Shown in pieces: positions 1 through 5,544 of a DNA stretch of 5,942 nt. Each line of letters opens with the position of its first letter. Position 1 is the first letter of the stretch. Made by a program: the position numbers and the translations under genes. Below the pieces are notes generated by a model. It searched no databases. It was given only the letters and a program-made list of their open reading frames with translations, and was not told the DNA's origin. This DNA is from Caulobacter sp. (lineage in GTDB: Bacteria; Pseudomonadota; Alphaproteobacteria; Caulobacterales; Caulobacteraceae), in NCBI GenBank assembly GCA_028291125.1, contig JAQGIN010000521.1, positions 1 through 5,942 on the forward strand, given 5' to 3'.

Positions 1-711
1 GGTGTCGTCGCCGACCGCCGCCGCCGCGCCCAGGCCGTCCTCGATGTCGGACCGGGTGATGGCGATCGCGCCCTTCGAGGCCTGGGGCGCGTGGGCGGCC
101 CAGACGCCGGCGTAGCAGTCGGCCTGCAGCTCCAGCCGCACCGAGCCGCTCGTAGCCCCCCGCGCGCCCAGCCGCTGGGCCTGGTCGGAGGCCCCGGTCA
201 GGGTCTGGATATGGTGGCCGATCTCGTGGCTGATGACATAGGCGCGGGCGAACTCGCCCTTGGCCCCGAAGCGGCTGGACAGCTCGTTCCAGAAGGTCAG
301 GTCCAGATAGACCTTATGGTCGGCCGGGCAATAGAACGGCCCCATGGCCGACTGGCCGGTCCCGCAGCCGGTCGGCGTGGCCTGGTCGTACAGCACCATG
401 GCGGCGGGCGGGGTGTAGCGCAGGCCCTCGCGGGCCAGGATCGGCCCCCAGACGTCGGCGTTGGAGGTCTCGATGACGTCGACGAACTGGCCGTCGGCGT
501 CGCTGACCTGGCCGCGCACGCCCTCTTGCTGCTCGACCCGGCCCTGCAGGGCCTGGGTGGCCTGCAAGGTGGTGTTGGGATCGATCCCGAACACGAAATA
601 GCCGATGGCGGCCAGGACCACGGCCCCGATCCCGCCGCCGGCCAGGCCGACCCCGCCCAGGCCGCGGCGATCCTCGATATTGCCCGAGCGGCGTCCGCCT
701 CCCCATTGCAT
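1..711 (-). CDS. ypfJ: YpfJ-type neutral zinc metallopeptidase (C-terminus beyond window)
   Basis: Seen: 237 residues are present and the frame is still open at the left edge. The N-terminus (MQWGGGRRSGNIEDRRG) matches the usual YpfJ opening, in which a short charged stretch precedes one membrane segment (about residues 19-43, Gly/Ala/Val-rich). The HExxH zinc motif is HEIGH at residues 162-166, and the conserved ELQAD follows at 194-198, where Glu194 is the likely third zinc ligand. Known of the family: predicted membrane-anchored zinc peptidases of about 290 residues; substrate and physiological role are not established. Inferred: one N-terminal anchor with the catalytic domain outside the cytoplasmic membrane. 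Start: ATG at 711 has GGAG nine bases upstream and matches the family N-terminus; an in-frame ATG at 717 sits only three bases from the same GGAG. It follows the 733-1128 gene by 21 bases and is probably last in that transcript or near its end. About 50 C-terminal residues are missing. Confidence 0.92.
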   Translation of the reverse strand, partial: MQWGGGRRSGNIEDRRGLGGVGLAGGGIGAVVLAAIGYFVFGIDPNTTLQATQALQGRVEQQEGVRGQVSDADGQFVDVIETSNADVWGPILAREGLRYTPPAAMVLYDQATPTGCGTGQSAMGPFYCPADHKVYLDLTFWNELSSRFGAKGEFARAYVISHEIGHHIQTLTGASDQAQRLGARGATSGSVRLELQADCYAGVWAAHAPQASKGAIAITRSDIEDGLGAAAAVGDDT

Positions 712-732
712 GCGCATCGTCTCCGTGGGTTG

Positions 733-1128
733 CTAGTTGCCGCTGGCCGGCTTGATGGCCCGCACGCGGGCGTTGCTCTGGGCCAGGATGCCGTCGGTGG
801 CGCGGTTCAGGCGGTCCATCTCGCCGCCCAGATTGTCGGCGGCGGGATTGGCCGCCAGCGGCGGCAGCGGCGTGGTCGCCAGCGGTGGCAAGGGCGCGGC
901 GCGGCCGGCGTTCAGGGTCCCGAGGGTCTGGGTGGTGCGCAGCCGGTCCTGGCTGGCGCGCAGCTCGGCCTGGGAGGCCAGGGCGTCGAAGCGCGCCAGG
1001 TCCTGCTGCTGCTGGATGGCGTTCAGCTGGCCCATGGCCGCGGGGCTCAGCTGGGCCAGGGCCGGCCCGGCCAGGCCGCCGGCCAGCACGGCCGCCAAGG
1101 CCGTCGTCGTCAGGAGTTTCGTCGTCAT
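733..1128 (-). CDS. Small exported Pro-rich protein of unknown function
   Basis: I do not recognise a family. The 131-residue product has a clear signal peptide (residues 1-25: Lys4, then a hydrophobic Leu/Ala/Val run ending in PALA before Gln26), so it is predicted to be periplasmic. After this comes a Gln/Ala-rich, probably helical stretch (about 30-72), a Pro-rich linker made of two copies of PLPPLA (79-94), and a second likely helix (about 99-125). There are no cysteines and no visible catalytic motif. Start: ATG at 1128 is preceded by GGAGG at about six bases; an in-frame ATG at 1149 would put seven extra residues before the signal peptide and lacks this site. It lies 49 bp after the TPR gene and 21 bp before the YpfJ-type peptidase, all on one strand, which suggests one transcript. 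A structural or adaptor role near the peptidase is possible but only a guess. Confidence 0.8.
   Translation of the reverse strand: MTTKLLTTTALAAVLAGGLAGPALAQLSPAAMGQLNAIQQQQDLARFDALASQAELRASQDRLRTTQTLGTLNAGRAAPLPPLATTPLPPLAANPAADNLGGEMDRLNRATDGILAQSNARVRAIKPASGN
847..894 (-). repeat. Two tandem 24-bp coding units (PLPPLAxx)
   Basis: Positions 871-894 and 847-870 encode PLPPLATT and then PLPPLAAN. The copies differ at several bases, mostly silent third positions, so the duplication is old or the peptide is kept by selection. It forms the linker between the two helical parts of the small exported protein. Confidence 0.7.
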
Positions 1129-1177
1129 CGCCACCTCCGCCAGAGCCAAGGGCGCGGCCCGGCGCGGGGCGCGCGGG

Positions 1178-1732
1178 CTACCTCACCGTGAAACGCGTCA
1201 GCTCGAGCTTGGGGGCCGACCAGTCCGGATTTAAGGCGGTCGCCCGCGAATAGTCGCGATAGGCCGCCGCCACGTCGCCCAGCGCCTCGTTGGCGATGCC
1301 GCGGTTGAACCAGGCCTTTTCGGGCTCCTTGACCCCCAGGTCGAGGCCAAGATCGATCTGCTGCAGGCCTTCCTTGTAGCGCGCCTCGCCGATATAGGCG
1401 GCGCCGCGATTGACGAAGGCCTCGCCGAGATCGGGATCGAGGGTGGAGGCGGCGTCGAAGTCCTGCCGGGCCGGGGCGTAGGCCTTGCGCCGCAGCTGCA
1501 GCACGCCGCGATTGACGTAGGTGCGGGCGCGATCGCGGAAACTCAGCGACTCGGTGTCGAGGGCGACGGTGCAGGTGGTCAGCGATCGCTCGTCGGAGCG
1601 CCCGGTGAGGGCGGCGACCGAACAGTCCTTGGCGGCCCCGCCGCCGATGACCAGGGTGGAGGCCGAGCTCTCGCCCGCCCCGGTCAGGGCCATGACCACG
1701 GCGGCGGCGGCCAGTACGCTTCTGGGACCCAT
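1178..1732 (-). CDS. Exported tetratricopeptide (TPR) repeat protein
   Basis: The 184-residue product begins with a signal peptide (about residues 1-24, hydrophobic core LAAAAVVMAL, small residues ESSAS near the cut), so a periplasmic location is predicted. Three TPR-like helix pairs follow at about 69-102, 103-137 and 138-171. Each carries the expected small and aromatic residues: TYVNRG, AFVNRG and AWFNRG in the first helices, and LDPD and LNPD at the ends of repeats 1 and 3. Known: TPR arrays bind partner proteins or peptides. Cys37 and Cys54 lie before the repeats and could form a disulfide. Start: ATG at 1732 has GGGAGG five bases upstream; the longer open frame upstream has no signal sequence and runs through the divergent gap. 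It is first of three co-oriented genes, 49 bp before the Pro-rich protein. The partner is unknown; a scaffold for its operon neighbours is an inference. Confidence 0.88.
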   Translation of the reverse strand: MGPRSVLAAAAVVMALTGAGESSASTLVIGGGAAKDCSVAALTGRSDERSLTTCTVALDTESLSFRDRARTYVNRGVLQLRRKAYAPARQDFDAASTLDPDLGEAFVNRGAAYIGEARYKEGLQQIDLGLDLGVKEPEKAWFNRGIANEALGDVAAAYRDYSRATALNPDWSAPKLELTRFTVR

Positions 1733-1969
1733 CTGTACCTCCCAATGCCGGGCGGTCCTTCCACGGGTTCGGCCCGGCGGCGGCGCGCCCGGCCGCGAGC
1801 CCGCAGGGCCGCGCCTTTTCTCGGCGCGCGGCCCTCTACGGACCGGTGCGCGCCACGCCGCAGCATAGCACATCGCGCCGATTTCGCCGCCCGGCCAGAT
1901 CGCACGCTCTCCGGTTGTGACGACGGGCGGTTTTGGCCTACCTTCGGGCCCGGATGAAGGATGCCGTCG
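1733..1969. promoter_or_regulatory. Divergent intergenic region, probably holding both promoters
   Basis: This 237-bp gap separates divergent genes starting at 1732 (minus) and 1970 (plus), so promoters for both are expected here. I could not place a convincing -35/-10 pair. The least bad candidates are TTGTGACG at 1915-1922 for the plus strand and the GCTATGCT motif, read on the minus strand, within 1861-1870. Most of the rest is low-complexity GC-rich sequence with one strong inverted repeat (1805-1835, listed separately). Confidence 0.4.
1805..1835. other. 10-bp perfect inverted repeat in the divergent gap
   Basis: The arm AGGGCCGCGC at 1805-1814 and its exact complement GCGCGGCCCT at 1826-1835 enclose an 11-base loop containing TTTT. 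No T-run follows on either side, so it is not a typical intrinsic terminator. It would lie in the 5' leader of the TPR gene if that promoter is further upstream, about 75-105 bases before its start. In such GC-rich DNA it may have no function. Confidence 0.5.
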
Positions 1970-2416
1970 ATGTCGAGCCTGATCGTCGCCGCCGCCCTGC
2001 TGCTGCAGCAAGCCGAGCCCGCCGCGCCGCCGCCGGCGGTCGAGGCGGTGGTGGTCGACGCGCCCGACAGGACCCCGCGGCCGCCTGGCCCGATCCCCGA
2101 CAAGGCCATCGCCGACCAGCTGAACGCCTTGCTGGTTCAACAGCCCGACCGGGTGGTCTGCCTCAGCAAGATGGCGCTGGGCAGCCGCCTGCCCGTCCCG
2201 CTCTGCGCCACCCTGCGCGGCTGGTACGACTTCGAGGCCTCGCGCACCGCCGGTCACGCCAAGCGCAAGACCGACGGCGGCGCGGCCGGACCGCCCTACG
2301 AGCTGGTCGATCTGATCAAGGCGCGTATGCGCAACCCCCGCACCCGCGCCCTGGCCGAGGCGCGGGCCGGCGCCCGCCTCGCCGCCGAGGAACAGGCCCG
2401 CGCCGACCAGCCCTGA
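1970..2416 (+). CDS. Small exported protein with Cys-GSRL-Cys-Trp core, unknown function
   Basis: The 148-residue product has a short hydrophobic N-terminus (SLIVAAALLL, residues 3-12) that looks like a signal peptide, then an Ala/Pro-rich linker (about 16-42). The core at 62-88 contains Cys64, GSRL at 71-74, Cys79, Trp85 and acidic/aromatic residues after it; the two cysteines could form a disulfide after export. The C-terminus (about 110-148) is charged, Ala/Arg-rich and likely helical. I recall the pattern Cys, about six residues, GSR, about five residues, Cys, then Trp from small uncharacterised exported proteins of Caulobacterales and Sphingomonadales, but know no function. Start: ATG at 1970 lies nine bases after AAGG; the in-frame ATG at 1961 directly abuts that site and is too close. 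The nuclease gene follows after 83 bp, far enough that co-transcription is uncertain. Confidence 0.78.
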   Translation: MSSLIVAAALLLQQAEPAAPPPAVEAVVVDAPDRTPRPPGPIPDKAIADQLNALLVQQPDRVVCLSKMALGSRLPVPLCATLRGWYDFEASRTAGHAKRKTDGGAAGPPYELVDLIKARMRNPRTRALAEARAGARLAAEEQARADQP

Positions 2417-2499
2417 CGGCTGGACAGCCGCGCGCATCCGCGCCAGCCTCGGCGCGCGTCGACGGGCGCGCAACGATCCGTCGCTCCGGGGAGACGAGC

Positions 2500-3426
2500 A
2501 TGACACCTTGGCGTCAACGCCTGCTGGCGGCGGCGAGCCTCCTGGCCTGCGCCCTGCCGCCCGCGGCGGCCCTGGCCTGGGACAATCAGGGCCACATGGC
2601 CACCGGCGCCATCGCCTATGACGACCTGAAGCGCGACGATCCGCGGGCCTTGGCGCGGCTGCTGCGGATCGCCGCCGCCCACCCCGACCGCGCCCGTCTC
2701 GACGCCCGCCTGGCCGGCCTGTCGGGCGAGGCCCGCGACCGCCGGCTGTTCGAATGGCTGGCGCGCTGGCCCGACGACGTCCGCGACACCCCCTACGACC
2801 ATCCCGACTGGCACTACGCGGTCAAGCTCGTGCCGCCGGCCGGAGTGGTGTTGACCTTCACCGCCGGCCAGGCCCGCCAGGCCTTCGATCGGAACATGAC
2901 CACCCTGGCCAATCGCGCCGCCCCGGCCGCCGACCGCGCCGTGGCCCTGGCCTGGGTGCTGCACGTCGCCGGCGACATCCACCAGCCGCTGCACGCCGGC
3001 CACGGCTTCTCGTGGCGCTTCCTCAAGACCGACCGGGCCGGCACCATCGGCTATGTGCGGGCCACGCCGGGCGGACGGGTGCGCAGCCTGCACGAATTCT
3101 GGGACGAGGTGGTCGACGGGCCGGGTCCGGTGGTCCCCGCCACCGACGCCCTCGTCGCCCGGCTGGAGGCGCGTTATCCGCGACCGGCCCCGCCGACCTC
3201 GGCGACCTATGACGCCCTGTTCCGCGGCTGGATGGCCGAGAGCTACGACCTGGCCAAGACCGTCGCCTATCGTGGCCCGGCCCTGGCCGAGAGCCCCAAT
3301 CCCGCCACCGCCCCGGCCCTGACCCCCGCCTATGTCGCCGTCGCCCGCGCCCTCGGCGACCGCCGCGTCGCCCAGGCGGGTCACCGGACGGCGGAGGTGC
3401 TGAAGCGCGCGGTGGCCAAGGGTTGA
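2500..3426 (+). CDS. Secreted S1/P1-type zinc-dependent nuclease
   Basis: Known of the family: trinuclear-zinc enzymes that cleave single-stranded DNA and RNA and act as 3'-nucleotidases, working outside the cytoplasm. Seen: 308 residues with a signal peptide ending ALA before Trp27, so the mature protein begins with Trp, whose backbone binds zinc in this family. All nine expected ligands can be placed: Trp27, His32 (WDNQGH), Asp92 (RWPDD), His105 (DWHY), His155, Asp159 and His165 (within LHVAGDIHQPLH), and His198 and Asp202 (LHEFWD). It is therefore probably active. Length is normal for bacterial members. The stretch between His165 and His198 is longer than in fungal P1 and lacks the usual Gly-Gly-Asn. 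Start: ATG at 2500 has GGGGAG six bases upstream; the open frame extends upstream through the previous gene in another frame and is spurious there. The NTF2-like gene follows after 34 bp. Likely roles are nucleotide or phosphate scavenging and degradation of external nucleic acid (inference). Confidence 0.95.
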   Translation: MTPWRQRLLAAASLLACALPPAAALAWDNQGHMATGAIAYDDLKRDDPRALARLLRIAAAHPDRARLDARLAGLSGEARDRRLFEWLARWPDDVRDTPYDHPDWHYAVKLVPPAGVVLTFTAGQARQAFDRNMTTLANRAAPAADRAVALAWVLHVAGDIHQPLHAGHGFSWRFLKTDRAGTIGYVRATPGGRVRSLHEFWDEVVDGPGPVVPATDALVARLEARYPRPAPPTSATYDALFRGWMAESYDLAKTVAYRGPALAESPNPATAPALTPAYVAVARALGDRRVAQAGHRTAEVLKRAVAKG

Positions 3427-3460
3427 TTCCGTAAAGCCAGATCGAGAAAGGGCCAACTCC

Positions 3461-3943
3461 ATGAACCGACGTTTCTTCTCTGCTTTGTCCGCGTGCGGCC
3501 TCATCGCCGTGACTGGTTCATATGCGGCCACTTCAAAGGCTCTGGGTCTGCCGACGTCACAGCGGAGCGACCCCGCCCGCGACGGCGTCCGGGCGGCGAT
3601 CAACCACTACTTCCAAGGCCACGCCACCGGCGACCCGTCCCATTTTCGCAAGGCGTTTCTGCCGACCGCCCATATCGAAGGCATACGCGACGGCAAGTTC
3701 ACCTCGTGGACGCTCGACGACTACGCCGCCGTCTTCAAGGGCGGCCCGGCGAGCGACGAGGCCACACGGGTGCGCACCCTCGACTTCATCGATGTGTCGG
3801 GCGATTCAGCGATCGCCAAGGCGACGCTCGACCACGGGGCGACCGTGTTCACCGACTACTTCGTCCTCTTGAAGGTCGGCGACGACTGGAAAATCGCCAA
3901 CAAGGTCTATTCTGGACGCAAGAAAGACAGCGGCAAGCGCTGA
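3461..3943 (+). CDS. Exported NTF2-like protein (lumazine-binding-like family)
   Basis: The 160-residue product has an N-terminal signal (about residues 1-23). It contains RRFF followed by a modest hydrophobic stretch, so the Tat pathway is possible as well as Sec. The remainder (about 38-152) fits the NTF2-like cone fold of the putative lumazine-binding group (Pfam Lumazine_bd_2 type): an opening helix (AAINHYFQGHATGDPSHFRKAF), the segment with GKFTSWTLDDYAAVF, strands ending in FTDYFVLLKVG, and the closing DDWKIANKVY, typical of this family. Such proteins often form dimers around a hydrophobic pocket and may be binding proteins or small enzymes; no substrate can be named here. Start: ATG at 3461 lies eight bases after AAAGGG. 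It lies 34 bp after the nuclease gene and 22 bp before the VOC gene, so co-transcription is likely. Codon use in the first about 40 codons is less GC-biased than its neighbours. Confidence 0.88.
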   Translation: MNRRFFSALSACGLIAVTGSYAATSKALGLPTSQRSDPARDGVRAAINHYFQGHATGDPSHFRKAFLPTAHIEGIRDGKFTSWTLDDYAAVFKGGPASDEATRVRTLDFIDVSGDSAIAKATLDHGATVFTDYFVLLKVGDDWKIANKVYSGRKKDSGKR

Positions 3944-3950
3944 AAAACCA

Positions 3951-3957
3951 AAGGGAG
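3951..3957 (+). promoter_or_regulatory. Ribosome binding site deciding a TTG start
   Basis: AAGGGAG lies in the 22-bp gap after the NTF2-like gene, eight bases before TTG at 3966. This ideal spacing, and a family-like N-terminus beginning right there, support TTG as the start. The next alternative is GTG at 3975, 17 bases from the site, which would cut into the first strand of the fold. Confidence 0.75.
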
Positions 3958-3965
3958 AACAAAAC

Positions 3966-4340
3966 TTGGCGAAGGTGGGTTATTTCACGGTCGGCTCCAA
4001 CAAGCTCGAGGCGGCCAAGACCTTCTACGACGCGCTGCTGGGATCGATCGGCATGACGCCGGTGCACGAGCACGCCTCGGGCGGCCGGCTCTATCGGGGC
4101 AAGGGCACCGGCCTGTTCGGCGTGCTGGGGCCGTATGACGGCAATCCCGCCTGTATCGGCAACGGCTCGATGGGCGGCTTCAATTTCGACAGCGTCGAGG
4201 AGGTGGCGGCGTTCCACGCCAAGGCCCTGGCGCTGGGCGCGACCAACGAGGGCGATCCGGGCGAGCGGATGCCCGGGGCCTATTTCGCCTATTTCCGCGA
4301 CCTCGATGGCAACAAGCTGTGCGGCTACAAGTTCGGCTGA
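3966..4340 (+). CDS. VOC (glyoxalase/bleomycin-resistance fold) protein, TTG start
   Basis: The 124-residue product is a single VOC unit with no signal peptide, so it is cytoplasmic. The first half opens with KVGYFTVGSNKLEAAKTFYDALL, the usual strand-helix pair; the second half has GGFNFDSVEEVAAFHAKALALGA and ends with YFAYFRDLDGNKLCGYKFG, the family's closing DxDGN hairpin. Known: VOC proteins usually work as dimers and include glyoxalases, dioxygenases, isomerases and drug-binding proteins, often with a divalent metal. Here Cys119 sits where many glyoxalase-like members have the metal-binding Glu (DPDGNKxE), so classical glyoxalase I chemistry is doubtful; close relatives with DLDGNKLC are, as I recall, common and uncharacterised. 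It is last of four plus-strand genes, 22 bp after the NTF2-like gene, and runs into the palindromic convergent gap. It differs clearly from the second VOC gene at 5100-5477, so the two are not a recent duplication. Confidence 0.9.
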   Translation: MAKVGYFTVGSNKLEAAKTFYDALLGSIGMTPVHEHASGGRLYRGKGTGLFGVLGPYDGNPACIGNGSMGGFNFDSVEEVAAFHAKALALGATNEGDPGERMPGAYFAYFRDLDGNKLCGYKFG

Positions 4341-4357
4341 CGCGCGGGCGGCGACGA

Positions 4358-4466
4358 ATCGACATTCAGTCGATCACCCTCCTTACTCTTCGTCATTCCC
4401 GCCCTTGTGGCGGGAATGACGGAGCCATAAATTATGGCTCGGCGCCGTCGAATCCTGAATGTCGAT
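4358..4466. repeat. Nested inverted-repeat element between convergent genes
   Basis: A perfect 12-bp outer inverted repeat (ATCGACATTCAG at 4358-4369, CTGAATGTCGAT at 4455-4466) encloses two abutting hairpins at 4391-4421 and 4422-4440. The whole could fold into a three-armed structure. It fills most of the 131-bp gap between the VOC gene (plus, ending 4340) and trxC (minus, ending 4472). The inner arm with CATTCCCGCC resembles extragenic palindromes repeated in many Gram-negative genomes. Possible identities are a REP-type or small non-coding mobile repeat, or a compound terminator. No clear target-site duplication is visible at the ends. Confidence 0.65.
4391..4440. terminator. Probable bidirectional terminator, two adjacent hairpins
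   Basis: Hairpin one has a perfect 13-bp stem (CGTCATTCCCGCC at 4391-4403 with 4409-4421, loop CTTGT). Hairpin two has a 9-bp stem (GAGCCATAA at 4422-4430 with 4432-4440) around a single A, or 7 bp with a five-base loop. They directly abut and lie between converging genes, where termination in both directions is needed. No clean T-run follows either hairpin, so Rho-independent function is uncertain. Confidence 0.5.
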
Positions 4467-4471
4467 CCGCC

Positions 4472-4906
4472 CTAGGCCTCGCCCCCGACCCAGCGCCGCA
4501 GCAGGGCCAGGTCGGCGACGCCGGCGTGGCTGGCGGCCACCTTGCCGTTCTTGAACAGGAACAGGGCCGGAATGCCGCGCACGCCGTAGCGGGCGGCGAT
4601 GGTCGGCTCGGCGTCGACATCGACCTTGGCGAAGCGGGCGCGGGGTTCGAGCTCGGCGGCGGCGCGTTCGAAGATCGGGGCCATGGCCTGGCACGGCCCG
4701 CACCAGCCGGCCCAGAAGTCGACGATCAGCGGGATGTCGGACTTGGCCAGCTGGCGATCGAAGCGGGCCGCGGTCAGCGGCGTCGCCTTGCCCTCGAACA
4801 GCGCCTGGCCGCAGCGGCCGCACTTGCCGGCCTTGGGATCGCGCTCGGCGGCCAGACGGTTCACGGCGCCGCAGTGGGGACAGACGATGTGCAGGGGTTC
4901 GGCCAT
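4472..4906 (-). CDS. trxC: Thioredoxin 2 (TrxC) with N-terminal zinc finger
   Basis: TrxC is a cytoplasmic disulfide reductase of the thioredoxin system, normally recycled by thioredoxin reductase and associated with oxidative stress. The 144-residue product matches the family's length (about 140). Residues 9-32 carry the four zinc-binding cysteines typical of TrxC: Cys9 and Cys12 (CPHC), Cys29 and Cys32 (CGRC). The thioredoxin domain follows at about 42-142, with the active site WCGPC at 68-72 (Cys69, Cys72), KVDVD at 94-98, and the cis-proline at Pro113 in GIPALFLF. Nothing essential is missing. Start: ATG at 4906 gives the family N-terminus; the upstream AGGA is only about three bases away, so the binding site is weak. 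The gene lies 193 bp downstream of the second VOC gene with a large palindrome between, so it may have its own promoter. Its transcript runs into the hairpins at 4391-4440. Confidence 0.96.
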   Translation of the reverse strand: MAEPLHIVCPHCGAVNRLAAERDPKAGKCGRCGQALFEGKATPLTAARFDRQLAKSDIPLIVDFWAGWCGPCQAMAPIFERAAAELEPRARFAKVDVDAEPTIAARYGVRGIPALFLFKNGKVAASHAGVADLALLRRWVGGEA

Positions 4907-4961
4907 CGATCCTAGATCGGAGCGGCGGACCGCCGTCGCAAGTGTCTGTGGGCTCGGCGCC

Positions 4962-5059
4962 GGGCTGCGAAAACCTCGTCCTTCGACAGGCTCAGGATGA
5001 GGTTTTCGAATGCCCCCGCCGCGCGGTAGCCCTCATCCTGAGCTTGTCGAAGGACGAGG
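4962..5059. repeat. Long REP-like intergenic palindrome with an alternative fold
   Basis: Two 29-base arms, 4974-5002 and 5031-5059, are inverted copies with one difference (CGACAGGCTC against complement CGACAAGCTC), which becomes a G-U pair in RNA on one strand. The spacer is 28 bases. The left arm can instead pair locally: 4968-4981 with 4995-5008 gives 14 bp including one G-T, and GGGC 4962-4965 can extend it with GCCC 5012-5015. The CCTTCGACAAGCTCAGGATGAGG sequence is, as I recall, widely repeated between genes in Caulobacterales and Sphingomonadales. It lies between the second VOC gene and trxC, both on the minus strand. Confidence 0.8.
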
Positions 5060-5099
5060 GCGGTCCCGCTGACGGCGCCCAGACAGGCGTCCTTCACCG

Positions 5100-5477
5100 T
5101 CAGTGCATGGTGTCGGCGACGATCTCGAGCTTGTTGCCGTCGGGATCGAGCAGGACCGCGCCGTAATAGTCGGGGGCGATGTCGGGATGCGATCCGGCCG
5201 GGCGGACGATCGTCGCGCCCTGGCTCAAGGCCGCCGCGCAGGCCGCGTCGACCGCCTGGCGACTGCCGGCGGTGAAGGCGATGTGGGTTCCAAGACCCGC
5301 CACGCGGTCGCCGGCCACCGGATAGAGATAGAATTGCCGGCTCTCGCCGCCCGGGCCATAGGCCAATTCGGCCTCGCCGGCCCAGGCGTTGGCGCAGCCC
5401 AAGGGGGCGAAGAAGGCGTCGTAGAATCGCCGGGCGGCGGCGAGGTCACGGACGCCCACGGACAGATGATCGAACAT
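5100..5477 (-). CDS. VOC-family glyoxalase-like metalloprotein
   Basis: The 125-residue cytoplasmic product is a single glyoxalase-fold unit. The opening MFDHLSVGVRDLAAARRFYDAFFAPLG is typical and supplies a likely metal ligand, His4. THIAFTA places His65 at the start of the second half, and DPDGNKLEIV supplies Glu118. This His/His/Glu set fits a metal-binding VOC enzyme formed by dimerisation. The family includes glyoxalase I, dioxygenases and fosfomycin/bleomycin resistance proteins, and the sequence does not tell which; it most resembles the generic uncharacterised 'glyoxalase/bleomycin resistance' proteins of Proteobacteria. Start: ATG at 5477 has GGGGAG six bases upstream. It lies 67 bp after the 58-residue gene and 193 bp before trxC on the same strand. 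A shared detoxification or stress role with trxC is a weak inference. Confidence 0.92.
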   Translation of the reverse strand: MFDHLSVGVRDLAAARRFYDAFFAPLGCANAWAGEAELAYGPGGESRQFYLYPVAGDRVAGLGTHIAFTAGSRQAVDAACAAALSQGATIVRPAGSHPDIAPDYYGAVLLDPDGNKLEIVADTMH

Positions 5478-5507
5478 GCTGGTCTCCCCGAGCTAGGCCT
5501 TGAAGAT

Positions 5508-5543
5508 GGGCGCCCGGCGCCCCGTCCACAACCGCCGCGGCGG
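5508..5543. other. Two adjacent short GC palindromes
   Basis: GGGCGCC at 5508-5514 pairs with GGCGCCC at 5516-5522 around one C, and CCGCCGCGGCGG at 5532-5543 is a perfect 12-bp palindrome. Both lie in the 67-bp gap just after the stop of the 58-residue gene. They could weaken transcription or stabilise the mRNA end, but no T-run follows, and short palindromes are common in such GC-rich DNA. Confidence 0.35.
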
Positions 5544-5544
5544 C

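Noticed and set aside
91..1191. Long plus-strand open frame opposite the peptidase and Pro-rich genes
   Set aside because: Low-complexity Gly/Ala/Gln composition typical of antisense frames in GC-rich DNA; the minus strand carries recognisable domains.
1733..2506. N-terminal extension of the TPR protein up to 2506
   Set aside because: It would overlap the divergent gene and gap, has shadow-like composition, and would bury the clear signal peptide and binding site at 1732.
2542..2550. Lipobox-like LLAC in the nuclease signal peptide
   Set aside because: The family needs Trp27 as the mature N-terminus, and ALA before it is a normal signal peptidase I site; Leu at the -2 position is also poor for a lipobox.
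3485..3496. Lipobox-like LSAC (Cys12) in the NTF2-like protein
   Set aside because: The cysteine comes too early, with almost no hydrophobic core before it, while hydrophobic residues continue after it to a better cleavage area near residue 23.
2296..3603. Long minus-strand open frame opposite the nuclease
   Set aside because: Antisense shadow; the plus strand encodes the complete zinc-ligand set of an S1/P1 nuclease.
4358..5059. CRISPR array or composite transposon formed by the palindromes flanking trxC
   Set aside because: The two palindromes are unrelated in sequence, there is no repeat-spacer periodicity, and trxC is an ordinary housekeeping gene.
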